A DNA stretch of 64,000 bases from Temnopleurus reevesii (lineage: Eukaryota; Echinodermata; Echinoidea; Temnopleuroida; Temnopleuridae): positions 80,798-144,797 of the forward strand of contig BQKZ01000623.1 of assembly GCA_036244855.1 (NCBI GenBank), in the 5' to 3' direction. The notes under the pieces were generated by a model that saw only the letters and a program-made list of their open reading frames with translations, made no database searches and was not told where the DNA came from. Position numbers and translations under genes: made by a program. Positions 49,738 to 61,434 of this stretch are shown piece after piece (positions within the stretch are counted from its first letter, which is position 1; each line of letters begins with the position of its first letter).

Positions 49738-51635
49738 ATGACACTGATTGATACCCAACCCATAAATGATTGTCACCATGTTAACTCTACATTATTGTTC
49801 GATCGAGTCCACTGGCCATACTTTGAAGCCGCAAGCCCGGGGCTCCGCTCTCCTTGGGTTCGAAAGGAAGAAAATACCCCGCAGTGGTCGGCGCTATAAA
49901 TCTTGGCATGAAACTGATACTCGTCGATTTGAAGCATGATACGTTCGTTATGATTCTGTGCAGGATATTTTGTATAATGTAACCTATAGCGAATATACCA
50001 TTTATTTATAAGTATTAAGGGTACAGAACGAGGAAGGTGAGTTGATATGAAAGAAAATGGGAACTGAGTGAAAGCAACAAAGGATTATCCAACTTTGTCT
50101 GTTAAATTATGAATTGAATATAGGCGACCAATTTTATTTTTTGTCAGTTGGTTAACTCGAAAATTTGAGCCTCATGAACGTAAATCAATTTCTTCGTGCT
50201 GCATTCAAAATCATGTTTTTTTTGTTCAAATAAACATGACATATCAGCTATGGTACACATGCAAATAAATGGTCTTTGATTTTTATTGCCAATCTAATTT
50301 TTTTAATGCATGAAAAAGAATATGATCAATTGACACCCTCCGGTTTTTTATTTTATGCTTTATTTGAAAACTAAACTTAAAATATTTCGAAGGACAAAAT
50401 AGACCTATTCATGTTGACGAAATTACAGAAGTAACGTGAATAATGGAATCCATACGCCAAAACCTATGCATAAGAAGAAGAAAAGGTATACATACCTGTT
50501 ATATTTTGTATACACTCTATATTCGTTGGATTAAGACTATATTAAGATCATAAGGAAGCACAAATCAAAATTAGATGGAAAATATGCCATTGAATTCAAC
50601 TCATTAATATCCCCCTAATGATTTATTTCATTAAGCATTTGTTAGAAACAAGAACCAGTTTACTTTTGCAATCAGGCCCATGGCCCCTATCTGTGCTCAT
50701 AGCAGGTCTAATCACAATTTACCTCTTAAAATATATCATACAACAGCATAAATGACATTCAACAATAAAAAATGAGGTGCAAATTATGCTTTTGTGTTAA
50801 TGATGCATGAGTAAATTGCACAATCATATCCAACTAAATAAGAAACGGACTGCGTTTGGGTTAAAAAGCTTGTTTTCAATATGACATATTATTTACATGT
50901 ATGAAGGAATGAGGGAGAAAATATAAACAATCCTTAGAAAGTAAGATACTCAACTTCTCCCAACGTCGTTTTCTTTTATTCTGCATACTTTGAAATATGT
51001 TGATAAAACATGCTGGTTTGGTTTTTTGAAGGAATTTTCAGTCGATGTTTGTAACTTCATTGAATCTGATTAAAGTGATGAAGAATGAAGTAAGAAATTA
51101 TTAGAATTCTGATAACCAGTCACTTTTGACTAAAAAGGATTAAGTGCTTCTGGAATCATTTAAGTTTAGACTGATTAGTTTATCTTTCGTGTTTTTTTTT
51201 GTATGTGGCATAACAGTCAAATGTAAGAGTGGAGAAAATGAAACGGATGTACCAAAGAGCGTGAAAGAATAAGAAAGAAAAACAATTGGATAACAAGAAA
51301 AGGGGGTACCGAGTAGCAACACTGTGAGGAGTAAAAATGAAAAAGAATACACGGCGCCGAAAAGTCGGAAATCTTCTGATTAGAATCTATTACACGTCGA
51401 TAACCAATATGTTTAGGAGTATATGATGCATTGTAAATTGTTGAATCGACCCGAGAAGGAGACACTGTGCAGACAGTCGACCGGTATGTAGGACTTGGAT
51501 TCATATTAACCTCTCTACTCGACAAGTTTGTTGACTTCTCACTCGATTCTATTATTGCACCAAAGGTACAACCAAAATGAAAATGATACAAACTCAGATC
51601 AATTTCATTCATACATCTCCTTCTCCCTATCTCTC

Positions 51636-51687
<52 letters not shown>

Positions 51688-53280
51688 ACATTAATTATAG
51701 ATTTATTTTATGATTAAAACAATCATATAGTAGAATCAATTAAACCAAATAAACATTGTCACATATATGAAAATTTCATTCTAATCCTTGGATTTTAGTT
51801 CACGAAGTCTACATCTACTGAAGATTAAAACACGGTAATTCAATTTCTTACAATAAGGTGTCATTCTGTTTGCAGTACGCATAGAAAGAGATCATCTATT
51901 TTTATAGGAAAAAATCCTCGCAAATTATTTCACAACCGGACAAAGCAGCCAAAAATCTATCAAAACAGAGATTGGAACTCGATTGTAGTTGACTAATGCC
52001 GACATCCCAGCTTAAAGATTTTAGATATAGATATACTTATATGAGCAAAATCCAAACAGAAATAAGAGCAATAAAAACATGTTCCAGGGGAAATATATAT
52101 ATGGTTCTCAACAAACCAGACAACTACTGATTACATGATGTATGAATCAAAGACGATGACCTCATTTAGTAATGCTTTACAATAGGTTATAGTATAAGTA
52201 GTCCTTAATTGGATTGCATCGATATCTAATAAGAAAAAGAAAAGATTTCATTTTAAATTTTATCAAAGATTTAAGTTGTCATGACTTAACAAAATATGGT
52301 AGACAAATACTTTATGTGTTTTGTAGGTCATTAACTTTCTAAGAAGCTTTAGATTCTGCTGTAAAATCAATATTGAATTTTTCATTATATTTTGCATATT
52401 TCGAAATAATATATAGGCAACTTTAACTGAACATGCTGAAAGAGCGTGTTTTCTATTAACATGTGAATGAACCTGATACGTCAGAACGCATTAATGTTTA
52501 AGGAGGGGTAAATCAATGAGTGTGTGTTCACCCCCTATAATTGCCAATCAATCCAATTACATCATCAGCAGTCTACTACAACAAGACGGTCTTGAGCAGG
52601 ATAAATGTCTACTATTAGACAAACAAAATATACCTCAAGCAAATTAACGCATTGCGGCTGTTTCAGAATTTACACATCATTGCCATCCAACTGTCGCACC
52701 CTAGATATGTGATTTTTACACCAATATACTCCATCCGGATATAGTTGTATAAGGTTGAGAAGTGATTACGTTAACAGAACACGTAGACGGAATAATCACA
52801 GTCTGATATGTGCCAACGAAAATCGAACAACTGGCGTCGAGACCCGTTTCTTGTTATATCTCTGAACAAAATTGAGTGAGAGATGAAAAACAATGTTCAG
52901 CTATGAATATCGTTTGCCTTCATTTTCTCTAACCAACTTCTCCCCCTCACGTTTAAATATTGTTTTGAGAGAAGTCGCACTTAATCAAAAAGATGAGGTT
53001 CACAAATCTACTGCACAGCTAATCATGATATTTTTTCATTATTGCTTTCTGATATATCGAGTAAGCAGCAAGGCGAAGAAATTTGGCGATGGTTTGACTA
53101 GGAAATTTACATGTGCATGCATGTGTTTTGAAATGAGGAATTGAGAAAGTTCTCGGAGTTGAATTGTTTTGTTCATAAACAAACAGAAATAATCTGTAAG
53201 ATCATCAACCTTTGATAATCTGGGACTAATGTTGTACGAACCACCACAATGAACTGTAGTTTTAATTTCGGATTTTTGAC
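49738..53280. other. AT-rich intergenic sequence with a CT array
   Basis: Contains a CpG-containing patch at 49800-49900 and a (CT)n array at 51631-51687. Frames on the minus strand at 51140-51612 are unrecognised and lie in low-complexity sequence. No gene is supported. Confidence 0.55.
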
Positions 53281-53290
53281 AGTTTAAGGT

Positions 53291-53318
53291 CTTTTTATTT
53301 CTTTTTATTTCTTTTTAT
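53291..53318. repeat. Tandem 10-mer 'ctttttattt', nearly three copies
   Basis: Three consecutive units of ctttttattt, the last ending as ctttttat. Confidence 0.9.
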
Positions 53319-53940
53319 GAAATGAGATCAATGGTAGATGTAGATTAAGGGATAACTAACTAATCTCCTCCTCTCCCCATCCCATCCGTCTCAATTTTTT
53401 TTAATGAACAACTTTTCTTTTTTTTCCCTTTTATTTTTCAGCTCATCGATGACACATTTTCGTTCATTTCTTGTTGGTCGTCTTGTTTTATTGTTTTGTT
53501 TCGTTTTTAATATAATTCCTTTGTAAGTTCATTTGTTTGTTTCTGTCTTCTTGTTGATCCCTCTTTCCGACCTGAGGATAAGCGTCTATCTTATATTTCC
53601 TTACGATTAGCCACAAGAATGTTATTTCTTATACATTCTTCTATAACTAATGTACAAAGTCATTAAACTTATTGTAAGCCATTTGACGATAATTCATCGA
53701 CAAAATCCTTCAGATCAGTTGAGATGTGTTATGAGGCCAGAAAGATTGTGCTCATCTAACAATAGTATTCATTTCTATCAACAACTGGTATTCTGCTAAG
53801 GGGTCTCTTACTTTTAATTCGTTTCACTTGCGGTAATCTAGCTAATTTATCCATATGAGATCATCTTTTTTTCTCGTAAAATAATGACAACTGAATTGTC
53901 AGCTCTTAAGCTGCAATGATTTGTAAGGGTTTTTTTCGTG

Positions 53941-54028
53941 GACCCCATTGGAAATAAGCCTTGTCGGCTTTCATGGCCTATCCAGTCATGTATGTTGCTA
54001 CTGACAAATAAATCAAATCAAATCAAAA
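53941..54028 (+). mobile_element. 3' terminus of a CR1/L2-like LINE (non-coding tail)
   Basis: The sequence 'gaccccattggaaataagcc' then 'ttgtcggctttcatggccta' then 'actgacaaataaatc' ends in a short (AAATC)n tail. The layout resembles the 3' UTRs of CR1/L2-type non-LTR retrotransposons in invertebrates as I remember them. No reverse transcriptase is present upstream, so the copy is 5'-truncated, as is usual. Confidence 0.5.
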
Positions 54029-56129
54029 TTAGATAAACCATTTATATCATGACACATCCGATCTGGCTAGTTTCATAGGCCATAAAGAAAGAATGTTATA
54101 CCGTTTACGCCTAAACTCAAATGAAACAGTTTGAAAAGAATTTTATTAAAACATATACTTAAAGAGTAAGCAGCATATACTATGAGAGACAGCCACATAA
54201 TGATAAAAATGGAATGAGAGAGATTTGAAAAAAAATATATATAATTAAAAAAATCGCAGAAAAAACACAATTGAGTCATCAAAATACATTCGCGAATATG
54301 AATATGCTGATAGCATTAGTTTTTGCATAATGTTGATTGCTAAATCTTTCTTAACCTAAGAATGGTAAAGTAGCAGACCAGTTATCAAGCATAATGAAAC
54401 GGGAAGCCAACAATTGAGTTTGATGTAGTATAACAATACTCAATCAAACAAGAAATGGTACAATAAAGGGGTGATACATTGATTAATCCAAACACATGTT
54501 GAAATATAACCAACCCATGATAATATTTTGCCCATGTTAGTTGAAATTTGCTCTGGGTGTTTAGAAAATACAAAGAGGTTAAAAACTCTAACTCTAACTA
54601 ATGTTGTGTTTGAGAGTATTTGTTTAAAACGTAAATTTCAAAAATAATATCGTAAGATATTCATTCACTGATCACTTACTTGGGTAAAAAAAGGTAGATT
54701 TTGCAGTGGCAACGGAATACTTTTGGTCACATACGCGATAGCGCAGCAAGCCATTGTACTCTTACAATAGCTTACTATCCAAAGTCTTTATACGAGATCG
54801 TCCCAGTGCTACTGGTTCCACCGATATGTACTATGAGTATCATTGCTTGGCAATCACAACTATTTGGTGATTAGATACACCAGCCTCCATGTCAGAGGCC
54901 ATATAAATTAGAATGTTCATGTCACGTAGGCACAAACAGTATCGCTGCAAATATCAATACAGAACATGTCACTTATTAAATTGCCTTAATGTTGGCATTC
55001 TTCTGAACTATCTACGCTGTCAAACAATCTTTACTCGATGACACGACAACAAGATTATCTTTCTATTTTCCCTCGAAATAGGCGCCTAAAACCATCGATT
55101 TATCATGCATTTAATACCAGCGACCCATCAAGAAATATTCAGGAACAAAAATGTACGATGATGTAAAATCAATATTTTTTTCTACAAGGGTCGTTTCTTA
55201 TGTTGGGTGCACAATTCTTTATTAATTTTCAAATAAGACTTATTTTGCTGACCCATATTTCCTGCAGTGTCTTTTTATGTGCTATAATCATTATCCTCAT
55301 ATACAAATGAAACAGATTTATATTGAATTATCTTTACATATATTTTTCGTTGCTTTGTTTAGTCATTTTAATTAGGACGGGGAAAATATAAAGTTGTGGG
55401 ATATATCATCACAATTGGATTAAACTTCCCATCTCAATCAAGGTTTTATCATATTTTATTATTTGACAGATGTTGGTGTGTGTGTGTGTGTGTGTATGTG
55501 TGTGTGTGCGTGCCAATGTGTGCTACTTAATAATTACGTTTTTCTGAAAATATTACATCTTAATATTTAATTTGGAATACACGGCATTTTGGTTTTCATC
55601 ATGAAGCGAGAATAATAGAAATGTATATTTTGAATAACCGTTTGGCATTTCTTAGATTGTACAGTATTTCTTTGCTTGCAATAATGATTACTGGACTAAC
55701 CCAGAACATAAAAATGCTTTTGCAGCATCCCACAACGATGATTGTAATTATTTTCTTTCTGGTCTCAGTCGCATCTAATCCCACTTCAAAGGGTTCATAA
55801 AACGAAACTCGGCTTATGACTCTCTCGTGTAAATCAGAGCGCATAACCCCAATATTGAATTCATTCCATTGCTTACCCTTTCCCAATGCCTAGCTTTATT
55901 CACCTGCCCATTTGTTTCTCAAATCTCTGCCAAAAGCTCATCTTTTCAAATCGTGAACTACAGTTGCAGATCGGTCAGTGGAGGTGCACACCATAATTGT
56001 GTTTATTTAGTTAATACTATTTTTATTCGTTTGTTGGTTTATGTTGTTCGTTTTGTACTATTTACTGTTTTATGTTTTCATTTCGTTATACTGGGTAAAA
56101 CTCTTTTGAAAATGAGAGCAATGTGCACT
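54029..56129. other. AT-rich intergenic sequence
   Basis: Contains a (GT)n microsatellite at 55476-55512 and short frames without recognisable domains. Confidence 0.6.
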
Positions 56130-56178
56130 TAGAAGCATCGATGTTAAGCGCCTAATAGTAGCAGTAATAATAGTAATG

Positions 56179-56224
<46 letters not shown>

Positions 56225-56330
56225 TAAGAATTATGATAATAATAATGATAGTAATAATAATGATAATTGTATTTATAAGGCACTTTACACGAGTGTTTCA
56301 AAGCGCACAAGTGGTCTGTCTAATCATAAT
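56130..56330 (+). repeat. SINE-type 3' tail with (AAT)n array
   Basis: The order is 'ttaagcgcctaatagtagca', an AAT array with GAT interruptions (56159-56270), then 'gtatttataaggcactttac' and 'caaagcgcac'. From memory this order resembles the 3' tail of tRNA-SINEs of the family at 37.8 and 43 kb. The SINE head and body are not seen here. Confidence 0.5.
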
Positions 56331-56395
56331 ATCGGTAAAAAAAATCAATACATAATTAATAAGAAAACAAACTACTTCATTATAAACTAACTAGT

Positions 56396-56490
56396 AGTAG
56401 CAGTATCATTATTATCATTACCATTATTAATATTATTATCATTATTATGATGATTATCATTGTTATTATGATTATTATTATCATCATCGT
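56396..56490. repeat. (ATT)n/(ATC)n array, complementary to the neighbouring AAT array
   Basis: An ATT/ATC-rich array lying about 130 bp from the AAT array of 56159-56270. As complementary arrays they could pair as a long, imperfect hairpin. Confidence 0.8.
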
Positions 56491-56736
56491 AAATATGCAA
56501 TTCGATCCAGGAAGTTTTATACCAACGCAATTATGTGTGACTTAGTATAATTTGGATAAGAAATGATTTTATAATTTTAACATTAATATACTCAAAGGAA
56601 AGTTATTAAAGAAAAGTTACTTAAACTACATTAAACCTCTATATCACCTTAATGAAAAAGATGTTTTGAAATGCCTTTTTGTAATACACCGTTAGCACTA
56701 TGCATCACGCTTGGCGGCCGAATGGCGCTTTGCATT

Positions 56737-56764
56737 GTCACGTGACTACCTATCATCGGCCAAT
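56737..56764. promoter_or_regulatory. E-box palindrome GTCACGTGAC and CCAAT motif
   Basis: A perfect 10-bp palindrome GTCACGTGAC (56737-56746; USF/Myc-type E-box) and CCAAT (56760-56764), in a GC-richer patch about 800 bp upstream of the possible exon at 57554. Proximity to CpG-rich sequence suggests a promoter region. Confidence 0.3.
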
Positions 56765-57553
56765 GAGCATTAGCTTTGCTGTTTTCGGAAAAGGGCATCT
56801 CAACCGAGTTGGATGATGAATGAATTTTCATCCAAAGTTCTTTGGAACAGTTTTTCCCGTAAAAGAAAAAGAAAAAAAAATCTGATCTGCTGTAATCTTA
56901 GACCAGTAGTAACAAATTTTCACTTTCATACTCTAAAGATACCTTAATCTCAAGGGTGTTATTTTGATCAAACAACCCGCATTCCCTAGAGTTTTCTACA
57001 TTTTTGTTCCCAAATCAAACAGGAGCACTTAAAACGATACATTGCCCGCGGCCACCTTTACACCTGGAGCCGCAAAAGACCGTTATCGCGACACAATAAG
57101 CGACAAGTGGCTGTATTCTCTCCATTTAGAGCCTTAATACCATGCCGTCATCCAAGCCCACAGCGCTTCTCTCAAAAAAATGGCGACCTATGTGGCCAGA
57201 AAGCCAGCTAGCATGACACAAAAACCCATCCAAGATGCATCAGTGGATTAAAAGCATTTCATCGATTTCTTTCATTTTGGAATTGACTTTGACAAAATGA
57301 CGAAACCAGTGGCTGTCTCCATCGTTCTGTGCCCCGGTGCGTAGTCAGTGTCAGCTCTTGAGTTGGAGTGCTTTACATTAGCTACTGATACGTGGTTAGA
57401 GAGCGGCTCGAGAGAGTCTGTCGGGATTTACTGATCGTCTGTTTCCCGCGCTTTTCTGTATACACGGCTGTGCACGGCGCGCGGGTGTCATGTCGCGTGC
57501 AGCCCTATTCCCCTTTCAAGACATCTCGCTTTAAACAATACCGACTCGTCAAA

Positions 57554-57651
57554 ATGGCATTGCAAATACAGGTGCACAGCGACAGTCAATTTGGAATAAC
57601 TCACACTTTCATGAGCCAAAAAAAGGAACTTCATTCTAACTTTTCAGCCAG
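57554..57651 (+). CDS. Possible first coding exon of a rightward gene, unrecognised
   Basis: ATG at 57554 in a good context (aaaATGg) opens a frame of 32 codons plus 2 bases (begins MALQIQVHSDSQ) ending at donor-like CCAG|GTATGT (GT at 57652-57653). It follows a CpG-rich stretch (57300-57500) typical of a promoter or 5' UTR. A 14-codon upstream frame from the ATG at 57489 ends just before it. The same frame continues upstream without an in-frame ATG. No domain is recognised, and the remaining exons would lie beyond 63 kb or are not identifiable. Confidence 0.3.
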
Positions 57652-60600
57652 GTATGTTTTTTTTTCGGCAGCAATAATGTGCACGAGAAAAACTGAAATT
57701 GATTTTAAAACTTTTGAATTGAGCAATATCACAACAAAAAATAATGGTAACTTTAGCATATTTAATATGTTTCTTGTGATACTTGTGATATCCTAGCACA
57801 ATATGCAAAGCACTAACAGTTTGACAATGTTGGTGTAAATAAGCGAAATAAAAATGGCAAATGGCAGAAAATGTTGAACAAGATAAGAACGTGTCGACTA
57901 TTACATTTCAGTTGAATGCATTACGAGAGGAATAGAGATATTCACCCTGAATATTAAAAGAGTCACAAGAAACAATATTCATCATGTACAAAGAGGGGGA
58001 ACTATCCAGGGAAATATTTTTTTTCGAATGGTAAGGGCACATTTACAGTATATTTTCTCGAGTATTTTTTTAAAAGTACCAATACTTTTCGACATAAGTG
58101 CGACTGTATGAAGGTAATCAGAAAAATACCATGGCAGGGCCATCACATATAACCTTGAAGGGGCACAAATATCCTTTTTGGAAATATAGGATAATCAAAA
58201 GAAACCCTAATTATAGACCTAAACGGCGTATAAATGATGGAAGGTAATGCTGAAGTGAGGAGACATGGGTAGAAGTGTAAACGATGGGAGATAATTTAGT
58301 CTAATCTAAAAAGAGTTTTACGATTCTAAAATTGAGAGGCTTATGTGGTTCTTCGATGCTAGAGCTAATGGGCACTCGTGCACGAATCTTTGAGAGTTTT
58401 AGGAAGACTTTAACATACCAGCGAGAAAAACGGTACTGCATCATCGGTGCGCGGACGATTAAGAGCTAAAAAGACAGTTACAAAATTGGCTCTGATCGAT
58501 CGACTTGTTGGTTCAGCTTGAAGCCAAGGATTATTGGTAATTGAATAGCAATAACCCAGTCCCATCTCCCACTCTCTCTTCTCTCCTCATCAGAGACACC
58601 AACCACTCTGTAGGCCGGGGCTTGCCCGTGGGGTGGCGAGAGGCGATCCGCCGTGGGCTCACCACTCAGAATCACTCACTGATCAATTAGTAGAGAACAT
58701 TTTCCAGCTCTTTTCCAAACTCAATATATTTTTGTTTGACTTTGGTTCCTCCTCGTATTTTTGAAGTTGTAATCTATCTTAGCTCTACTTAATCAATTAA
58801 CGGGACTGTCTTTACACAGCAGGCAGCATCGTTATCAAGCCCTAGCTTTATTCCTTCTAAAACCCATACCACATCGATTTAGAGGCTAGAACTCGAGTCA
58901 TGGTGGTAAACATTAACATCCAACTCCATCAAAGCTTTTTTTTTAAAGCAGAAACAATCAAATCAAGAGGAGACAGATAATGATGGATCTAACAAATTTG
59001 GGGAAAATTGAATCATCAGTTTGTTTATATTCGTTTTATTCAGCTGCTGCTGCAGTGGATGATGTAATTACAATTGCTATCTATTAGTGATAAGGTGTGT
59101 ATGTCATTTTACCGCCAAGACTTTTAAATCAGTGACGCTACATTTGTCACTTTGCATCCAATAATTATGACTATTAAATCAAGAATTGAAGCCACAATAG
59201 CTAATAAAGAAATTACTGGATGCAGTTACCGATTCCATGTTGAGTAAAGATGTAAGAATATTTCATTTCATTATGATTATGGCGTAAAATCATTTAATTA
59301 CACCCATATATATATATCTCTCTCTCTCTCTCTCTCTCTCTCTATGTATCTCTCTCCCCCTCCTCTCTCTCTCTCTCTCTCTCTTACACTTTCTCTCTTT
59401 CTTTCTTTCCCCTCTCTTACTTTATGTTAGATAGACAGATTGTTATACATTATTCGTTTTATTCAAACATTATATTGTTTTACGTATTGAGATTTAGATT
59501 TGGATATACATGCTTTATCTTTTTATTTCTTAACACGACGAAATGAGCAACAGTGCTAAAATGAGGAAAAATATATCAATGAATCAGAAAAATGGTGATA
59601 GCTTCAATAATAATCAATAGAAGGCAATTTTAGATATCAAGATCAACTCTTCAAAGATGTATACATTTTAATTCCATGTATGCGTATTTTGCTGAAATGT
59701 TATGATAATGCTTTTCTTCGTCTTTTTCGTCTTTTCTTCTTTGAATTTAGATGGTAGAAACGAAATAATTTATCTCTGAATCTATTTTCCATAATTCATT
59801 ACATTTTTCATCTTCTTCTGTCGTTGTACAGTACAACTCACAGTGTATTGCATGTAGGTTGACATGCACGGGCAGAAAGTATTTGGTTCTTTGAAATAGA
59901 TAATAGGTTTAGAAATAACTTTTAAAGGGGACAAAACCCTTAAGTTAGTGTGGCCTCGGTAGATGAAGAAAAATTAAGGTGATCAAAATTGGGAAAATTT
60001 AGCAAAGTCAGATAATCAGTTCAAAAAGTAATTTGAAACTGATGACAATTTTTATGATAACCACAACAATAATAATAATAATGATAATAATAATAAAAAA
60101 TAACAAAATTAAAGATCCTTATGATGTTTAAAGAAGAGTCTAACCACGAATGATATAGATATATCAGATGAATAGAACAAAAACAAATTGAAAAAGCTAT
60201 GAATGTTTAAATGCTTAGACAAAATTGGCAACTGGCGACGACATAAAAAAGTTGTGTGTGTATGTGTGTTTGTTTGTTTGTGTGTGATATAATGAGGGAT
60301 CCCAAGAGACAAATGAGGTATCAATTTGTTATTTTAGACTAAGATTGAAGGTTAAAAAAGAATATAATAATGAAGAGAAACAATATCAAAATGAAATGTA
60401 CACAAGAAATATTTCAAGTGGGTTGTTTGCGCACGCGACTTAGATTATTCACTTACTCCTCATCACCATCATCATCTCGCATTAGTATTGCCTCTGGCTC
60501 ATGCGCGTATTAATTGGATGTAATTGGGTAATGGTAGGAGCACCCGTATTCTTTAAGAGGCTGTGTAAAGGGAAGAGATGGAGGTGTTAATATGGATGAT

Positions 60601-60721
60601 GTCGCGTGGGCAAACTTCCCAAGATGGCTGAATCAACATGATGTTGTTTGCGCGCGCGACTGATAGCGCTATTAACCAGTTCTCCCTTTCCGTTATCAAT
60701 GCTTTCGCTCTATAGATTCTA

Positions 60722-60755
<34 letters not shown>

Positions 60756-61014
60756 CCTCTCTCTCCCCCTCACTCACTCACTCTCTTGGAATATAGGATG
60801 GGGTATGTCGAGGAAGTTAGAATAAAAACTCTTTAGAAACGCTTTGGTATTGGTCCATTACAAAAAAAAGAAAGAAAAATAGAAACAAATACTGTGTTTT
60901 CTTGAATAAAATTTTTAAAAATATCAGAAAATAAGATAAAGTAAATCGAAATAGAGTTTTAACTACATGTATCAAAATTACATTGACGGGGTAGTCCATA
61001 CGATAAATTATAAG
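57652..61014. other. Non-coding sequence with CT arrays; GC-rich block at 58490-58680
   Basis: The GC-rich block at 58490-58680 carries an open minus-strand frame without recognisable domain. CT arrays lie at 59306-59418 and 60721-60786, and an AAT array at 60067-60096. If the candidate exon at 57554 is real, this is its first intron. Confidence 0.45.
60422..60661 (+). promoter_or_regulatory. Paired 19-bp motif 'gttgtttgcgc(a/g)cgcgact'
   Basis: The 19-mer at 60422-60440 and 60643-60661 differs at one base. It joins a forkhead-like core (TGTTTGC) to a CpG-rich GCGCRCGCGAC. An AAGATGGC (YY1-like core) lies just before the second copy at 60621-60628. The spacing and CpG content suggest a regulatory block. 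Confidence 0.3.
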
Positions 61015-61434
61015 TTGAGGAATTCAAACCCGCGCCATGAAAAATATCTTCGTTCCAAGCGAGTCGCTCTACTGACTGAGATGTGTAACTGCGTTTATTG
61101 ACAGATTGGCATTTACGTTGGAATATCTTTACCTTGCTGCCTTAGAGTGCCGTTCCTGTTGGTGGTAGATGACAGGAAATGTGTTACCACCGTTCATGGA
61201 TACGGAGTATATGTCTTATATGGATCCGCCCATTGGTCGAAAGTTGCGGTCAGTTCTCTTGCTAGAGCGTTTGACTTGGAATGATGTCATAACTGATCGC
61301 ATGGATTCAAACTAGCACAGCCGAAGAGTTTTTATACTGTTTTGTAAAATATTACAACATGGATTTTAAAATGGTTCTCCCAATGGTACAAGGTGCAATA
61401 TTGCGCTCTTTTTATAAATGCAAACGGTATGTTT
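61015..61434. mobile_element. Composite repeat with outward-facing tRNA-like arms, copy 2
   Basis: The left arm (61020-61090, minus strand) reads as a nearly full tRNA-like unit: 'ctcagtcagtagagcg', 'cttggaac' and 'gggtttgaattcc'. The right arm (61240-61315, plus strand) reads 'cttgctagagcg', 'gacttggaat' and 'ggattcaaact'. The centre shares 'gttcatggatacggagt' and 'attggtcgaaa' with the copy at 38.1 kb. The right end 'ttttgtaaaatatta', 'aaggtgcaatattgcgctctttt' matches that copy's right end. No protein is encoded. Confidence 0.55.

Noticed and set aside
1990..57095. The 14-mer 'agaccgttatcgcg' near both 2002 and 57077
   Set aside because: With no similarity in the flanks, a single shared 14-mer in 64 kb is compatible with chance.
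58478..58675. 65-codon minus-strand frame in a GC-rich block as an exon
   Set aside because: No acceptor or donor pair with frame support and no recognisable domain; kept only as a GC-rich block.
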